Assembly: GCF_005153485.1 (NCBI RefSeq)
Contig: NZ_CP039740.1
Coordinates: forward strand, 2,669,001 to 2,733,000
DNA length: 64,000 nucleotides
Source: Pseudolabrys sp. FHR47
Lineage (GTDB): Bacteria; Pseudomonadota; Alphaproteobacteria; Rhizobiales; Xanthobacteraceae
Direction: 5' to 3'
Position 1 is the stretch's first letter. Every line of letters starts with the position of its first letter. The notes beneath the pieces were generated by a model. It had not been told where the DNA came from and made no database searches. It saw nothing but the letters and a program-made list of their open reading frames with translations. Below are positions 16,523 through 25,058 of the stretch, one piece after another. Both the position numbers and the translations under genes were made by a program.

Positions 16523-18592
16523 ATGGCCAAATCCGCAACGAACAAGAAGACCGGCAAGCAGAACGACCTGTTCGCCGCCCCCGCCCGCCAGGCCGCCGCC
16601 CGTCCCGCGCCGAAGGAAGCCGCGCGCAAGGCGTCGAAAGCGAGCGGCGGCGATGGCGGCTACAGCGCCAAGGACATCGAGGTTCTCGAGGGTCTGGAAC
16701 CCGTCCGCCGCCGTCCCGGCATGTATATCGGCGGCACCGACGAGAAGGCGCTGCACCACCTGTTCGCCGAAGTCATCGACAACGCAATGGACGAGGCGCT
16801 GGCCGGCCACGCCGACTGGATCGAGGTCGAACTCGATGCCGACGGCTTCTTGTCCGTGACTGATAACGGCCGCGGCATGCCGATCGACAACCACCCCAAG
16901 TTCAAGAACAAGTCGGCGCTCGAAGTCATCATGTGCACGTTGCACGCCGGCGGCAAATTCGATTCCAAGGTCTATGAGACCTCCGGCGGCCTGCACGGCG
17001 TCGGCGTGTCGGTGACCAACGCGCTGTCGGAGCGGCTGGAAGTCGATGTCTGGCGCGAGCAGACCCAGTACCGCATGGCGTTCGAGCGCGGCAAGCCGAA
17101 GGGCAAGCTCGAGAAAGTCGGCCGCGCACCTAACAAACGCGGCACCCGCGTGCGCTTCAAGCCCGACCCGGAAATCTTCGGCAAGAAGGCGGCGTTCGAT
17201 CCGGCGCGCGTCTTCAAGATGGCGCGCTCGAAAGCCTATCTCTATGGCGGCGTCGAAATCCGCTGGTCCTGCGATCCTTCGCTGGTCGAAGGCACCGACA
17301 TTCCGGAGAAGGCCACGTTCCACTTCGAGAACGGCCTCGCCGATTATCTGCGCACCAATCTCGAAGGCGCGACCTTCGTGCACCCCGACATCTTCTCCGG
17401 CTCGTCGGGCAAGGCCGGCAAACATGGCGCGGTCGAGTGGGCGGTCGCCTGGACTGCGGACGCCGACGGCTTCACCAATTCCTACTGCAACACGATCCCG
17501 ACGCCGGATGGCGGCACGCATGAATCCGGCCTGCGCTCTGCCCTGCTCCGCGGCCTGAAGGATCACGCCGCGCGCATCGGCCAGGAAAAGCGCGTCGCGC
17601 CCGTGACCAGCGAAGACATCATGGTTGGCTCGGGCTCGATGCTGTCGGTCTATGTCCGCGAGCCGGAATTCCAGGGCCAGACCAAGGACCGCCTCGCCAC
17701 CGCCGCCGCGCAGAAGATCGTCGAAAGCGCGATCAAGGATCCGTTCGATCACTGGCTGTCGGGCAATCCGCTGCAGGCCAACAAGCTGCTCGATTTCGTC
17801 ATCGAGCGCGCCGAGGACCGCCTGCGCCGCCGCGCCGAAAAGGACATCGCGCGCAAGACCGCGGTGCGCAAATTGCGCCTGCCCGGCAAGCTCGCCGACT
17901 GCTCCAACACCGCCGAGCAAGGCTCCGAACTGTTCATCGTCGAAGGCGACTCGGCCGGCGGCTCGGCCAAGCAGGCGCGCGATCGCAGGACGCAGGCGGT
18001 GCTGCCGCTACGCGGCAAAATCCTCAACGTCGCCTCCGCCGGCAAGGACAAGCTGGCGCAGAACCAGCAGCTCGCTGATCTCATTCAGGCGCTCGGCTGC
18101 GGCACCGGCTCGCATTTCAGCGAGAACGATCTTCGCTACGAGAAGATCATCATCATGACCGACGCCGACGTCGACGGCGCGCATATTGCTTCGCTCTTGA
18201 TCACGTTCTTCTACCGGCAGATGCCGAAGCTGATCGATCTCGGGCGGCTTTATCTCGCCGTGCCGCCCCTCTTCCGCCTGCAACACGGCGGCAAGATCGC
18301 CTATGCGCGCAACGATGCGCACAAGGATCACCTGCTCAAGACCGAGTTCAACGCCAATGCCAAGGTCGAGGTCTCGCGCTTCAAGGGCCTTGGCGAGATG
18401 ATGGCGGCGCAGCTCAAAGAGACGACCATGGACCCGAACAAGCGCACCCTGCTCAAGGTGACGCTGGCGCATGAGGACGAGAAGGCCACTGAGAAATCCG
18501 TCGAGCGCCTGATGGGCAACAAGGCCGAAGCGCGCTTCGAGTTCATTCAGGAGAAGGCGGAGTTTGCGAGCGAGGAGTTGTTGGACGTTTAG
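16523..18592 (+). CDS. parE: DNA topoisomerase IV subunit B
   Basis: 689 residues from the ATG at 16523. The GHKL ATPase region runs from about 50 to 270 ([35 protein letters not shown]), the transducer follows, and the TOPRIM domain carries the [20 protein letters not shown] and [10 protein letters not shown] motifs. The sequence ends in the GyrB/ParE C-terminal block (RFKGLGEM). The short spacer between NTPase and TOPRIM and the lack of a GyrB-type insertion favour ParE over GyrB. The N-terminal 45 residues are Lys/Ala-rich and unconserved, usual for alphaproteobacterial ParE. parC is not in the window. Confidence 0.95.
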   Translation: MAKSATNKKTGKQNDLFAAPARQAAARPAPKEAARKASKASGGDGGYSAKDIEVLEGLEPVRRRPGMYIGGTDEKALHHLFAEVIDNAMDEALAGHADWIEVELDADGFLSVTDNGRGMPIDNHPKFKNKSALEVIMCTLHAGGKFDSKVYETSGGLHGVGVSVTNALSERLEVDVWREQTQYRMAFERGKPKGKLEKVGRAPNKRGTRVRFKPDPEIFGKKAAFDPARVFKMARSKAYLYGGVEIRWSCDPSLVEGTDIPEKATFHFENGLADYLRTNLEGATFVHPDIFSGSSGKAGKHGAVEWAVAWTADADGFTNSYCNTIPTPDGGTHESGLRSALLRGLKDHAARIGQEKRVAPVTSEDIMVGSGSMLSVYVREPEFQGQTKDRLATAAAQKIVESAIKDPFDHWLSGNPLQANKLLDFVIERAEDRLRRRAEKDIARKTAVRKLRLPGKLADCSNTAEQGSELFIVEGDSAGGSAKQARDRRTQAVLPLRGKILNVASAGKDKLAQNQQLADLIQALGCGTGSHFSENDLRYEKIIIMTDADVDGAHIASLLITFFYRQMPKLIDLGRLYLAVPPLFRLQHGGKIAYARNDAHKDHLLKTEFNANAKVEVSRFKGLGEMMAAQLKETTMDPNKRTLLKVTLAHEDEKATEKSVERLMGNKAEARFEFIQEKAEFASEELLDV

Positions 18593-18610
18593 TCTGGCGG
18601 CGCTGGCAAA

Positions 18611-20221
18611 ATGGCAAACGATCTTAGGGAGCCAAGAGCCAGCGCAGCAAAAGTTGCATATCACCAAAATCAACTCTTGAAATTATTTTCCCGGGCCAAC
18701 GACGCCGCATTCCTTCAGATGATTTGGGCCACCGACGCCCTCCAATCGGGTCGGGAGCGTCACGCCAAGCGATATCTTTTGGCATACCCTCCTGAAGCCG
18801 TAGCGGAGTCATCTCTTAGATCTAATTTCGGAATCCATCGATGGGAACTGGAAACGCTGCTCGTGCAGTTGTTTTTAGTACCGAAAGAACTTCCTCGGGA
18901 AACAGGCAATTTAACTCTCGACTGTTCGAAATTTGAAGCCATCCGTCAAACGATAAACCGCCTGCGTTCTCTCGAGAATGTCGAGGCGGCCCGTTACCTG
19001 AGTGGTGAATTCACCATTTGGGCCGAAATGAACAGGATTGCGCAGCGGCAATTTCATTGGCAGCGCGGGTATTTCAACACACCACAATTCTATAGGTACG
19101 CCTATCTTTATGCACAAGGAAAGTGCGCGGAATACTTCAGACAAACGTATGGACTTGAAGTTTCCGATCTTATGTTCACCGGATTTAGCTTATTCACTGC
19201 ATACCTCAACAATCCGTGGATCCAGCGACAAACATCTGTTCCGGAGATGGGCCTCACCGAAGAAATCGTACAACGCGCATTTCCAATGTTGTCGTGCTCT
19301 CGAAACCAAGCCAGAGCCGAAACGGCGAAGCTCGTTGCCCATGCGCAGAATGATCACGGCTCTCCGATACCAACAGCGCTCTTGCCAAGCATACTTCGAA
19401 AATCACCTCTTATATATGTCGATGACGCTAACAAATTAGTGGCGCCGATTCCAGAAGCGATACTTCTTCGTGTCACTGCAGGATTATACTTCGACCTTCT
19501 CGCCGGAGGACAAGCTGTTATCAATGACGCTAACTCCCGTTTCGAACAATACTGCGCCGAACTTTTTGAAAAATTGATGAGGCAGTTCGGCGTCAAACGC
19601 GCTTACCGATACGGTGCCAAAGGAGCGCAATTTGACACGCCTGACATTCTAATCAAGGACGGCGATAAACTTGCAATCGTCGCGGAATGCAAAGCGACAA
19701 GATTGACGTATTTAGCACAGTTCGCAGAAGACCCATTTGAGGCTGCGAGGAAACAGTATTCTCAGATCGCCAAAGGCGTTTTTCAGCTATGGCGTTTCTT
19801 TGCACACATTCGTTGTGGTGTCGTGGAGGAGAAGCTTTCAAACGATTGCGCCGCGATGATTTTTACATTGGACGCGTATATGCAGATCGCAGAGGAATTG
19901 CAGAACAAAGTTCTTACCGAAGCCAATGCACTAGCCGATGCCGACGGAAATATCGAACAACAGGACCGCAAGCACATAATAATTTGCCCGATTTCCGACC
20001 TTGAATCTATCCTGACTACCTCGGACGAGATTTCATTACGAGAGTCATTGAAGGCTTCAAGTGAGCCTAAATATAAAGGCTGGATGTTAAATGAAGTACA
20101 CCGGAATACAGGCGCGACTGATCGTTTCGGCGCCCCGAAGCCGTTTCCATTCGACTTAGCCGACGTGCTTCCTTGGTGGAAAAAGATTGGCGAACTTCTG
20201 GATCAGCACCGCGGGAAGTAG
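18611..20221 (+). CDS. Uncharacterised protein with PD-(D/E)XK nuclease signature
   Basis: 536 residues from the ATG at 18611, only 18 bases after the parE stop and without a clear ribosome binding site. Not recognised as a named family. Residues 310-400 fit a restriction-endonuclease-like core: helix FEQYCAELFEKLM (311-323, Glu312), then TPDILIKDGDKLAIVAECKA with Asp345 and the Glu359-x-Lys361 pair, then a helix with Gln383 (KQYSQIAKGVFQLW). The first 300 residues look mainly helical with many aromatic residues (MNRIAQRQFHWQRGYFN; YAYLYAQGKCAEYF) and no motif I know; residues 255-290 (LLPSILRKSPLIYV) form a linker. No signal peptide or membrane segment. By eye the gene is far poorer in G+C than both neighbours and uses AT-ending codons freely, pointing to recent horizontal transfer. 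A stand-alone defence nuclease is one reading; nothing around it confirms a partner. Confidence 0.7.
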   Translation: MANDLREPRASAAKVAYHQNQLLKLFSRANDAAFLQMIWATDALQSGRERHAKRYLLAYPPEAVAESSLRSNFGIHRWELETLLVQLFLVPKELPRETGNLTLDCSKFEAIRQTINRLRSLENVEAARYLSGEFTIWAEMNRIAQRQFHWQRGYFNTPQFYRYAYLYAQGKCAEYFRQTYGLEVSDLMFTGFSLFTAYLNNPWIQRQTSVPEMGLTEEIVQRAFPMLSCSRNQARAETAKLVAHAQNDHGSPIPTALLPSILRKSPLIYVDDANKLVAPIPEAILLRVTAGLYFDLLAGGQAVINDANSRFEQYCAELFEKLMRQFGVKRAYRYGAKGAQFDTPDILIKDGDKLAIVAECKATRLTYLAQFAEDPFEAARKQYSQIAKGVFQLWRFFAHIRCGVVEEKLSNDCAAMIFTLDAYMQIAEELQNKVLTEANALADADGNIEQQDRKHIIICPISDLESILTTSDEISLRESLKASSEPKYKGWMLNEVHRNTGATDRFGAPKPFPFDLADVLPWWKKIGELLDQHRGK

Positions 20222-20254
20222 AGTTTCTACCTCAGCGTGTTGAGATTGCGTTAC

Positions 20255-20776
20255 CTACCCACACCTCCTCAACACCGCCGTCCTCGCCCCGCTGCGCACC
20301 GCCACGCCGCTCTTCACCCGCACGCCGTCCTCACCGCGGTTGAACATGGTGCGCCGCGTATCGACGCCCTTCTTGTCCTTCGCAATACGCAGCACCAAGG
20401 TCTGCGTCTCCTCGCCCTCGGTGCCGGGGCGGAACAGCGCCCGCGCCTCAATCAAGTCCTTGCCGGCGCGCGCCGCGGCAACGACGTGATAGAGATTGGG
20501 CGCGAAGTCCGGCCCGACATCGTGGCTCTCGACGATCAGCCCGCCGCCCGGCGCGGTGACGCCGACATGCGGGTTCATCGGCGACGCCGGTCTGTCGCAG
20601 GCCACCGCCCAGGTCCCCAGCAGATTGAAGTCGCGGAACACGGGCTCGGCGGTGAATTGCGGCGTCGCGAGTGTCCCCGGCTCGGGCGCCGGATCGGTCG
20701 CGGCACGCGCTGTCAGGACGGCGGCGGACATGAGAGACAGCGCCGCGATCAGCGACAACACCGCGAACCGTTTCAT
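20255..20776 (-). CDS. Secreted protein of unknown function
   Basis: 173 residues from the ATG at 20776. A classical signal peptide (MKRFAVLSLIAALSLMSAAV) with likely cleavage after TARA leads to a compact domain of about 145 residues with two cysteines (in WAVACDRP and at the very end, LRRCG) that could form a disulfide. I believe similar conserved hypotheticals exist in Bradyrhizobium but cannot name a family. It lies between the AT-rich nuclease-like gene, which is convergent, and an ICMT-like gene on the same strand. Confidence 0.75.
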   Translation of the reverse strand: MKRFAVLSLIAALSLMSAAVLTARAATDPAPEPGTLATPQFTAEPVFRDFNLLGTWAVACDRPASPMNPHVGVTAPGGGLIVESHDVGPDFAPNLYHVVAAARAGKDLIEARALFRPGTEGEETQTLVLRIAKDKKGVDTRRTMFNRGEDGVRVKSGVAVRSGARTAVLRRCG

Positions 20777-20893
20777 GAAAGGCTTCGACTCCGCTCAGGC
20801 CCCAACCGAGTTGAGCAGAATAGCAATGCGCTATGCCGCTACAATCTGCGCCAGATCAAAGTCGCAGCTTTTTTGTGCGGCGTGCTCCGCGCG

Positions 20894-21415
20894 TCACAAC
20901 GGCAGGCCATAGCGCGGCACCGTTCGCAGGTACCGCACATAGGGCTCGCCGAACTTGGCGGTGAGATAGCGCTCCTCGCGCAGGACGACGCCAAAATGCA
21001 GGACCAGCGCCAGAACGACCGTCATCACCACCATCCAGTCCGATGCCAGCAGGATGGCGAGACCGAGCACAAAGGCGGTGCCGCCGACATACATCGGATT
21101 GCGCACATAGCCGAAGATGCCGGTGCTCACCACCGCCGTGGAGGGCTTCCACGGCTTGACCTCGGTGCTGGCGCGGCGGAACTGGCGTTCGGCGACCATC
21201 ACCAGCGCGATGCCCGCCGCCATCAACTCGAGGCCGAGCAGGAAGCGCGTGCCCCACGACAGCAGCACGCTGAGCAGATAGGCCGGCAGCAGCCAGTCGA
21301 GAGCCAAGCCCAGTACGATGGCGATGAGGGCCAGTAAGGGCGGTGGCGCGATGACGCCGGCCGTATCGCCGGACTGCCCCGCTTCAGGCGCGGAGAAATT
21401 CAACAAGCGCGCCAT
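20894..21415 (-). CDS. Isoprenylcysteine carboxyl methyltransferase-like membrane protein
   Basis: 173 residues from the ATG at 21415, with four or five hydrophobic segments. The C-terminal SAM-binding signature of the ICMT/PEMT superfamily is clear: TGIFGYVRNPMYVGGTAF followed by VVLREERYLTAKFGEPYVRYLRTVPRY. Bacterial members methylate unknown small or lipid substrates. The start codon lies inside the end of the upstream hydrolase gene (32-base overlap), so they are probably cotranscribed and translationally coupled. Confidence 0.85.
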   Translation of the reverse strand: MARLLNFSAPEAGQSGDTAGVIAPPPLLALIAIVLGLALDWLLPAYLLSVLLSWGTRFLLGLELMAAGIALVMVAERQFRRASTEVKPWKPSTAVVSTGIFGYVRNPMYVGGTAFVLGLAILLASDWMVVMTVVLALVLHFGVVLREERYLTAKFGEPYVRYLRTVPRYGLPL

Positions 21416-22085
21416 TGACGGCCTCCGGCTTCTCGATGGTGGAGAGATGTCCGCATTCCGGCACGATCACCAGCTTCGAACCTGAAATGCCGGCGGCCAT
21501 TTCGCGCGCGAGATCCGGCGTCGTCAGTTCATCGCCATCGCCGACCAGCACGAGCGTCGGGCATTGGATCGAGGCCAGCAGCGGGCGCGAATCCGGCCGT
21601 CCCATGATCGCACGCTCCTGATTGACGAAAGCCTCGACGCCGGTGTCGCGCGCCATCGCCTTGACGATGCCTTTCAACCGCTCGTCGCCGGCATGGTTCC
21701 GGTGCAGGAACTTGGGCGTCAGCGTCTCGACGATGTCCATCAGCTTGCCGTCCTGAGCCATCTTGATAAATTTTTCGCGGCCGGCCTTGCCCTCCTCGGT
21801 GTCGGGCCGCGCCGACGTGTCGAGCAGCGCCAGCTTCGCGATGCGCTCAGGCGCCAGCCGCATCATGGCGAAGGCGATGTAGCCGCCCATCGACAGGCCG
21901 GCGAGCGCGAAGCGCGGCGGCGCGTTGTCGAGAATGCGCCGCGCGATCGCTTCCATCGTGTCGTCGCGGCGGTGATCGGCGACGGTCACCGGGCCGTTCG
22001 GCCACAGGGCCTCGATCTGCGGGGCATACAGCCGGGCGCTGCAGAGAAGGCCGGGAACCAGCACGAGCGGCAGCGAAATCGCCAT
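21384..22085 (-). CDS. Alpha/beta-hydrolase
   Basis: 233 residues from the ATG at 22085, which has GGAGG eight bases upstream; an in-frame ATG at 22127 is less likely. Alpha/beta-hydrolase fold with nucleophile elbow GLSMGGYIAF (Ser), acid in LVGDGDELT and the histidine in ECGHLST. Oxyanion-region VLVPGLLCSARLY is near the N-terminus. The substrate cannot be predicted; it resembles small esterase/lactonase members. It overlaps the ICMT-like gene downstream. Confidence 0.85.
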   Translation of the reverse strand: MAISLPLVLVPGLLCSARLYAPQIEALWPNGPVTVADHRRDDTMEAIARRILDNAPPRFALAGLSMGGYIAFAMMRLAPERIAKLALLDTSARPDTEEGKAGREKFIKMAQDGKLMDIVETLTPKFLHRNHAGDERLKGIVKAMARDTGVEAFVNQERAIMGRPDSRPLLASIQCPTLVLVGDGDELTTPDLAREMAAGISGSKLVIVPECGHLSTIEKPEAVNGALVEFLRA

Positions 22086-22154
22086 TTGAGAGCCTCCAGA
22101 GGGCAAAAAGCCCGAAAAATCAGCCAAAATTAGCCATACTGCACTGCGAAAGGA

Positions 22155-22182
22155 TTGACTTTACGCCCGTCCTCCCTATGTT
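22155..22182 (+). promoter_or_regulatory. Candidate promoter of the RhlE-type helicase gene
   Basis: TTGACT (22155-22160), a 16-bp spacer and TATGTT (22177-22182). It would give a leader of about 130 bases containing the hairpin at 22257-22277. Confidence 0.4.
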
Positions 22183-22256
22183 CCTGCCAGCCGGTCCGAG
22201 CAAAATCAGATTCGACCGTGCTCCCGCGCATTGTACTCGTTTCAGTAAATGGGTAC

Positions 22257-22277
22257 CCGGTTTCGACAACCGGTTTT
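22257..22277 (+). terminator. Terminator-like hairpin in the helicase leader
   Basis: CCGGTT-TCGAC-AACCGG followed by TTTT, within the presumed 5' leader and about 45 bases before the helicase start codon. The stem is only six pairs, so it could be a weak attenuator or a structural element rather than a true terminator. Confidence 0.4.
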
Positions 22278-22321
22278 ACGTCCGGCGCGGCGCTTGGCGA
22301 ATTTTCGCCCTTTGAGGTTTC

Positions 22322-23791
22322 ATGAGCTCTTCTGAACTCGGCGCGGCAGTCAGCACGACACCGGCCACGACCTTCTCCGAACTTGGTTTGTCCGACAAGG
22401 TCCTCGGCGCTATCGAAGCGACCGGCTACAAAACACCCACCCCCATCCAGGCCCAGGCCATCCCCCACGTTCTCGCGCGCCGCGACGTTCTCGGCATCGC
22501 GCAGACGGGCACCGGGAAAACCGCGGCCTTCGTCCTGCCGATGATCACCATGCTCGAGAAAGGCCGCGCGCGGGCCCGCATGCCGCGCACGCTGATCCTC
22601 GAGCCGACCCGCGAACTCGCCGCGCAGGTTTACGAGAGCTTCGAGAAATACGGCAAGAACCACAAGCTGAACGTCGCCCTCCTCATCGGCGGCGTTTCTT
22701 TTGGCGACCAAGACACCAAGCTCGTTCGCGGCGTCGATGTGCTGATCGCGACCCCGGGCCGCCTGCTCGATCATTCCGAGCGCGGCCGTCTCCTGCTCTC
22801 GGGCTGCGAACTGCTGATCATCGACGAAGCCGACCGCATGCTCGACATGGGTTTCATCCCGGACATCGAGCGCATCGGCAAGCTGGTGCCCTTCACGCGC
22901 CAGACCTTGTTCTTCACGGCGACCATGCCGCCGGAAATCCAGCGCATCGCCGACAACTTCCTGCACAATCCGGTGCGCGTCGAAGTATCGAAGCCCGCCA
23001 CCGCCGCCTCCACGATCACGCAGTTGCAGATCGCCGTCGGTCGCGAAGATTACGAGAAGCGCGCCACCTTGCGCCATCTCATTAACACCGCGGAGAACTT
23101 CAAGAACGCCATCATCTTCTGCAACCGCAAGCTCGAAGTCGCGGCGCTGCATAAGTCGCTGGTGAAGCACGGCTTCAATGCGGTGGCGCTGCATGGCGAT
23201 CTCGACCAGTCGACGCGCACAGCCGCGCTCGATGCCTTCCGCAAGGGCGACGCCAAGCTGCTGATCGCCTCCGACGTCGCGGCGCGCGGTCTCGACATCC
23301 CGGCGGTGAGCCATGTGTTCAATTTCGACGTCCCCCACCACCCCGACGACTACGTCCACCGCATTGGCCGGACGGGCCGTGCTGGCCTGACCGGCACCGC
23401 GATTTCATTGGTCGCGCCATTCGACGCCAAGTCGGTGGCCGCTATCGAGAAGCTGATGGGCACGACCATCCCGTGGATGGGTGAACCGGTCGTGGTCAGC
23501 GAGGAAGATGCCAAGGGCCGTCCGCGCCGTGGTGGCGGTCAGGATCGCGGCGCCGGCCGGGGCGGACGCGGCCGCAGTGGAGGTCGTGGCCGCCAAGGTG
23601 GCCGCCAGGAAGGCCGTGGCGAACGCCCGGAGCAACCGCGTCCTGAGCGTGCACCGCAGCAGCGTGCCGAAGTCGTGCCCAAGGCGGCTGAGCCACAACC
23701 TTATCGTGAGCGCGCAAATCGCGAAGCCAACGATACGGATGGCAGCCATTTGCCGGCGTTTTTGCTCAGGCCCGTGACCATCAAGGCTTAG
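22322..23791 (+). CDS. rhlE: RhlE-type DEAD-box RNA helicase
   Basis: 489 residues from the ATG at 22322. All helicase motifs are visible: Q motif (GYKTPTPIQAQAIP), Walker A AQTGTGKT, PTRELAAQ, TPGRLLD, DEADRML, motif III as FTATM rather than the usual SAT, and the C-terminal ARGLDIP and HRIGRTGRAG. The last 100 residues are basic and rich in Arg-Gly-Gln (GGGQDRGAGRGGRGRSGGRG), typical of RNA-binding tails. Such helicases work in RNA decay and ribosome assembly, often with RNase E and at low temperature. The RhlE assignment rather than DeaD or SrmB rests on length and motif style. Confidence 0.9.
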   Translation: MSSSELGAAVSTTPATTFSELGLSDKVLGAIEATGYKTPTPIQAQAIPHVLARRDVLGIAQTGTGKTAAFVLPMITMLEKGRARARMPRTLILEPTRELAAQVYESFEKYGKNHKLNVALLIGGVSFGDQDTKLVRGVDVLIATPGRLLDHSERGRLLLSGCELLIIDEADRMLDMGFIPDIERIGKLVPFTRQTLFFTATMPPEIQRIADNFLHNPVRVEVSKPATAASTITQLQIAVGREDYEKRATLRHLINTAENFKNAIIFCNRKLEVAALHKSLVKHGFNAVALHGDLDQSTRTAALDAFRKGDAKLLIASDVAARGLDIPAVSHVFNFDVPHHPDDYVHRIGRTGRAGLTGTAISLVAPFDAKSVAAIEKLMGTTIPWMGEPVVVSEEDAKGRPRRGGGQDRGAGRGGRGRSGGRGRQGGRQEGRGERPEQPRPERAPQQRAEVVPKAAEPQPYRERANREANDTDGSHLPAFLLRPVTIKA

Positions 23792-23964
23792 GCATCCCTC
23801 GCCCGCCGCGTCCCGGAGTGGTATGTATCGCCACCACAACCGGTTCCGTATTTACCGCTCATTCATATCCCTCGCATACCGTTCTTGTCGGGGACGCGAC
23901 GCGGCCACGAATTGGCGCGCCATAAGGCCCACGGGCAACGACGCCTCCAGAGGGTTTTTTGAGG

Positions 23965-25032
23965 ATGAGCGGGCACAGCGACGAACATGAACGCACTATG
24001 GCGTTCTGCGAAATCGCGCTGAGCCAGATCAAGGCGCTGCGCCAGCCTGCGACGCCCCGGAATTACGAAATCTGGTACTCATATGCGACCGGGTATCAGC
24101 CGTCGCTCAATCAGAAAATCAACGAAACACTGAGCCAGAACGGCAGCCTGTCGGATGCCGATCTCGACAGCGTCTATGAGACCTATCTGGCGCCGTCCCG
24201 CCTGACCGATCGCATCGACAGCGTCGGATCCAAGGTGATGGGCGAGATTGAGCAGGTCATGGCGATGATCGACGCCGCGGCCGGCAGTGCCTCGACCTAT
24301 ACCGAAAGCCTCGCCGGCATGTCTGAAGCGATAGGCGCGTCGTCGGATCGCGAAGGGCTGCGCGCCATCGTCGAAGGCCTGGTGGCGACTGCCAAGGAAA
24401 TGGAAGAATCGAACCAGAAGCTCGAAGAGCGCCTCAACGCCTCGAAGGCGGAGATCAACGAGCTTCAGGTCAACCTCGAAGCCGTGCGCACCGAGAGTCT
24501 CACCGACCCGCTGACCCAGCTCGCCAACCGCAAGTTCTTCGACACGACGCTGCAGGATGCGATCAACTTCGCGCGCGAGAATGACGAGCCGCTGTCGCTG
24601 ATGCTCACCGACATCGACCATTTCAAGAAATTCAACGACACCTTCGGCCATCTGACGGGCGACCAGGTGCTACGCCTCGTCGCCATGTCGGTGAAGCAGA
24701 ACGTCAAGGGCCAGGACACGGCAGCACGATACGGCGGCGAGGAGTTCGCTGTGATCTTGCCGAATACCGTGTTGCGATCCGCCCTCACCGTCGCGGATCA
24801 CATCCGCCGCGCCGTGATGACCAAGGAACTGATGAAGCGCTCCACCGGCGAGCATCTCGGCCGCGTGACCATCTCCATCGGCGTTGCCTCCCTACAGGCG
24901 GATGACACCGCTGCAACCCTGATCGAACGAGCCGACGCCTGCCTCTATGCCGCCAAGCGCAACGGCCGCAACTGCGTGCTGTGCGAGGCCGATCCGGAAG
25001 TCTCCGCCGATCAGGCGATGCAGGTGGCTTAA
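23965..25032 (+). CDS. GGDEF-domain protein (probable diguanylate cyclase)
   Basis: 355 residues from the ATG at 23965; a TTG two codons earlier is unlikely. The N-terminal half (about 1-180) is soluble and helical, ending in a coiled coil (MEESNQKLEERLNASKAEINELQ). The GGDEF domain follows with TDPLTQLANRKFFD, MLTDIDHFKKFND and the active-site RYGGEEF, so synthesis of c-di-GMP from two GTP is expected. At the place of the RxxD product-inhibition site the sequence is KGQD, so that feedback control may be lost. No phosphodiesterase domain or membrane segment. It stands alone, convergent with the porin gene. Confidence 0.9.
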   Translation: MSGHSDEHERTMAFCEIALSQIKALRQPATPRNYEIWYSYATGYQPSLNQKINETLSQNGSLSDADLDSVYETYLAPSRLTDRIDSVGSKVMGEIEQVMAMIDAAAGSASTYTESLAGMSEAIGASSDREGLRAIVEGLVATAKEMEESNQKLEERLNASKAEINELQVNLEAVRTESLTDPLTQLANRKFFDTTLQDAINFARENDEPLSLMLTDIDHFKKFNDTFGHLTGDQVLRLVAMSVKQNVKGQDTAARYGGEEFAVILPNTVLRSALTVADHIRRAVMTKELMKRSTGEHLGRVTISIGVASLQADDTAATLIERADACLYAAKRNGRNCVLCEADPEVSADQAMQVA

Positions 25033-25058
25033 AGGCTTTCCTCGCCGCCCCTGCCCTC

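Noticed and set aside
16322..17920. 532-codon minus-strand frame opposite parE.
   Set aside because: Antisense shadow; parE motifs on the plus strand are unambiguous.
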